Source: CAZWMK01 sp964635065 (GTDB lineage Bacteria > Pseudomonadota > Alphaproteobacteria > Sphingomonadales > Sphingomonadaceae). From it: a stretch of DNA of 16,674 nt. Of this stretch, positions 16,529 to 16,674 are shown piece by piece (the first letter of the stretch is position 1; every line of letters begins with the position of its first letter). Location: the NCBI GenBank assembly GCA_964635065.1, contig CAZWMK010000042.1:1-16674 (forward strand). Reading direction: 5' to 3'. Position numbers and translations under genes: made by a program. A model generated the notes under the pieces. The model saw only the letters and a program-made list of their open reading frames with translations. It had not been told where the DNA came from and searched no databases.

Positions 16529-16674
16529 GAGCGGTTTTGATCAATCTGGGTCATAGCTGCACGAACTGAAGTAGTTGGCGCATTCGGCGGGCTGGAAGAT
16601 ATCGACGAGTTTGCCGATCAGGTTCCACAGGCCACTGACGGTTCGCTCGCCGATTTTGCGGAGCATGGTTTTGA
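16529..16674 (-). mobile_element. End of an IS630-family insertion sequence, continues beyond window
   Basis: A TA dinucleotide at 16527-16528 is followed by GAGCGGTTTTGATCAATCTG, which looks like a terminal inverted repeat start; IS630 elements insert at and duplicate TA. The transposase gene of the element reads towards this end and stops 12 bases inside it. Only the last 146 bases are in the window, so the other terminal repeat and the TA duplication cannot be verified. Confidence 0.65.
16541..16674 (-). CDS. IS630-family transposase, C-terminal fragment in window
   Basis: The minus strand from the window edge to TGA at 16541-16543 encodes 43 complete residues, with IGERTVSGLWNLIGKLVDIF followed by QPAECANYFSSCSYDPD. 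The ECANYF-x3-x-Y ending after a helical segment is the usual C-terminus of IS630-family DDE transposases, which catalyse cut-and-paste transposition into TA. The catalytic residues are outside the window, so whether the enzyme is intact is unknown. Confidence 0.75.
   Translation of the reverse strand, partial: KTMLRKIGERTVSGLWNLIGKLVDIFQPAECANYFSSCSYDPD

Noticed and set aside
14326..16674. CRISPR array, toxin-antitoxin pair or known defence genes in the island
   Set aside because: No regularly spaced repeats, no paired small genes and no recognised defence motif are visible in the island part contained in this window.

Overview
This window is a GC-rich bacterial chromosome segment that looks like a sphingomonad (Alphaproteobacteria, Sphingomonadales). 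The grounds are the bamD-recN-ligA gene order, the sphingomonad-like character of AsmA and the P4-type integrase, heavy GC bias at third codon positions, and a LexA box of the alphaproteobacterial GTTC-N7-GTTC type. The assignment rests on recognition of the sequences, not on a search.

Layout. (1) 1-1022, minus: a GT4-type glycosyltransferase whose C-terminus lies outside the window. (2) 1124-5745, plus: bamD (outer membrane protein assembly lipoprotein), recN (double-strand-break repair ATPase) and ligA (NAD-dependent DNA ligase). They are tightly packed and probably form one operon; recN and ligA overlap by 4 bases. (3) 5746-6031, plus: a short intergenic region rich in inverted repeats, ending in a 49-codon gene behind a perfect AGGAGG ribosome binding site. 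Its function is not recognised. (4) 6050-9219, minus: uvrD followed by prmA, read as one unit. (5) 9220-9300: a divergent regulatory region holding a perfect GAAC-N7-GAAC LexA box. (6) 9301-12522, plus: a large AsmA-family envelope protein. (7) 12492-14158, minus: a RsuA/RluB-type pseudouridine synthase with a long basic disordered N-terminus, overlapping rsmD; rsmD overlaps the asmA 3' end by 31 bases. (8) 14241-14325, plus: tRNA-Leu(CAA).

The last 2.3 kb is accessory DNA. A P4-like tyrosine integrase starts 166 bases after the tRNA-Leu 3' end, which is the classic arrangement for an island integrated at a tRNA gene. It is followed by an unrecognised 251-residue cargo protein. The end of an IS630-family element begins right after the cargo stop codon, at a TA dinucleotide. 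The far end of the island and most of the IS lie outside the window.

The core genes fall into three themes: DNA repair (recN, ligA, uvrD), envelope biogenesis (bamD, asmA-like, glycosyltransferase) and modification of the translation apparatus (prmA, rsmD, pseudouridine synthase). No CRISPR array, rRNA, toxin-antitoxin pair or recognisable defence system is visible. The items most worth follow-up are the LexA box, the 49-codon gene with its structured leader, and the unknown island cargo. No stretch longer than 300 bases lacks a gene.
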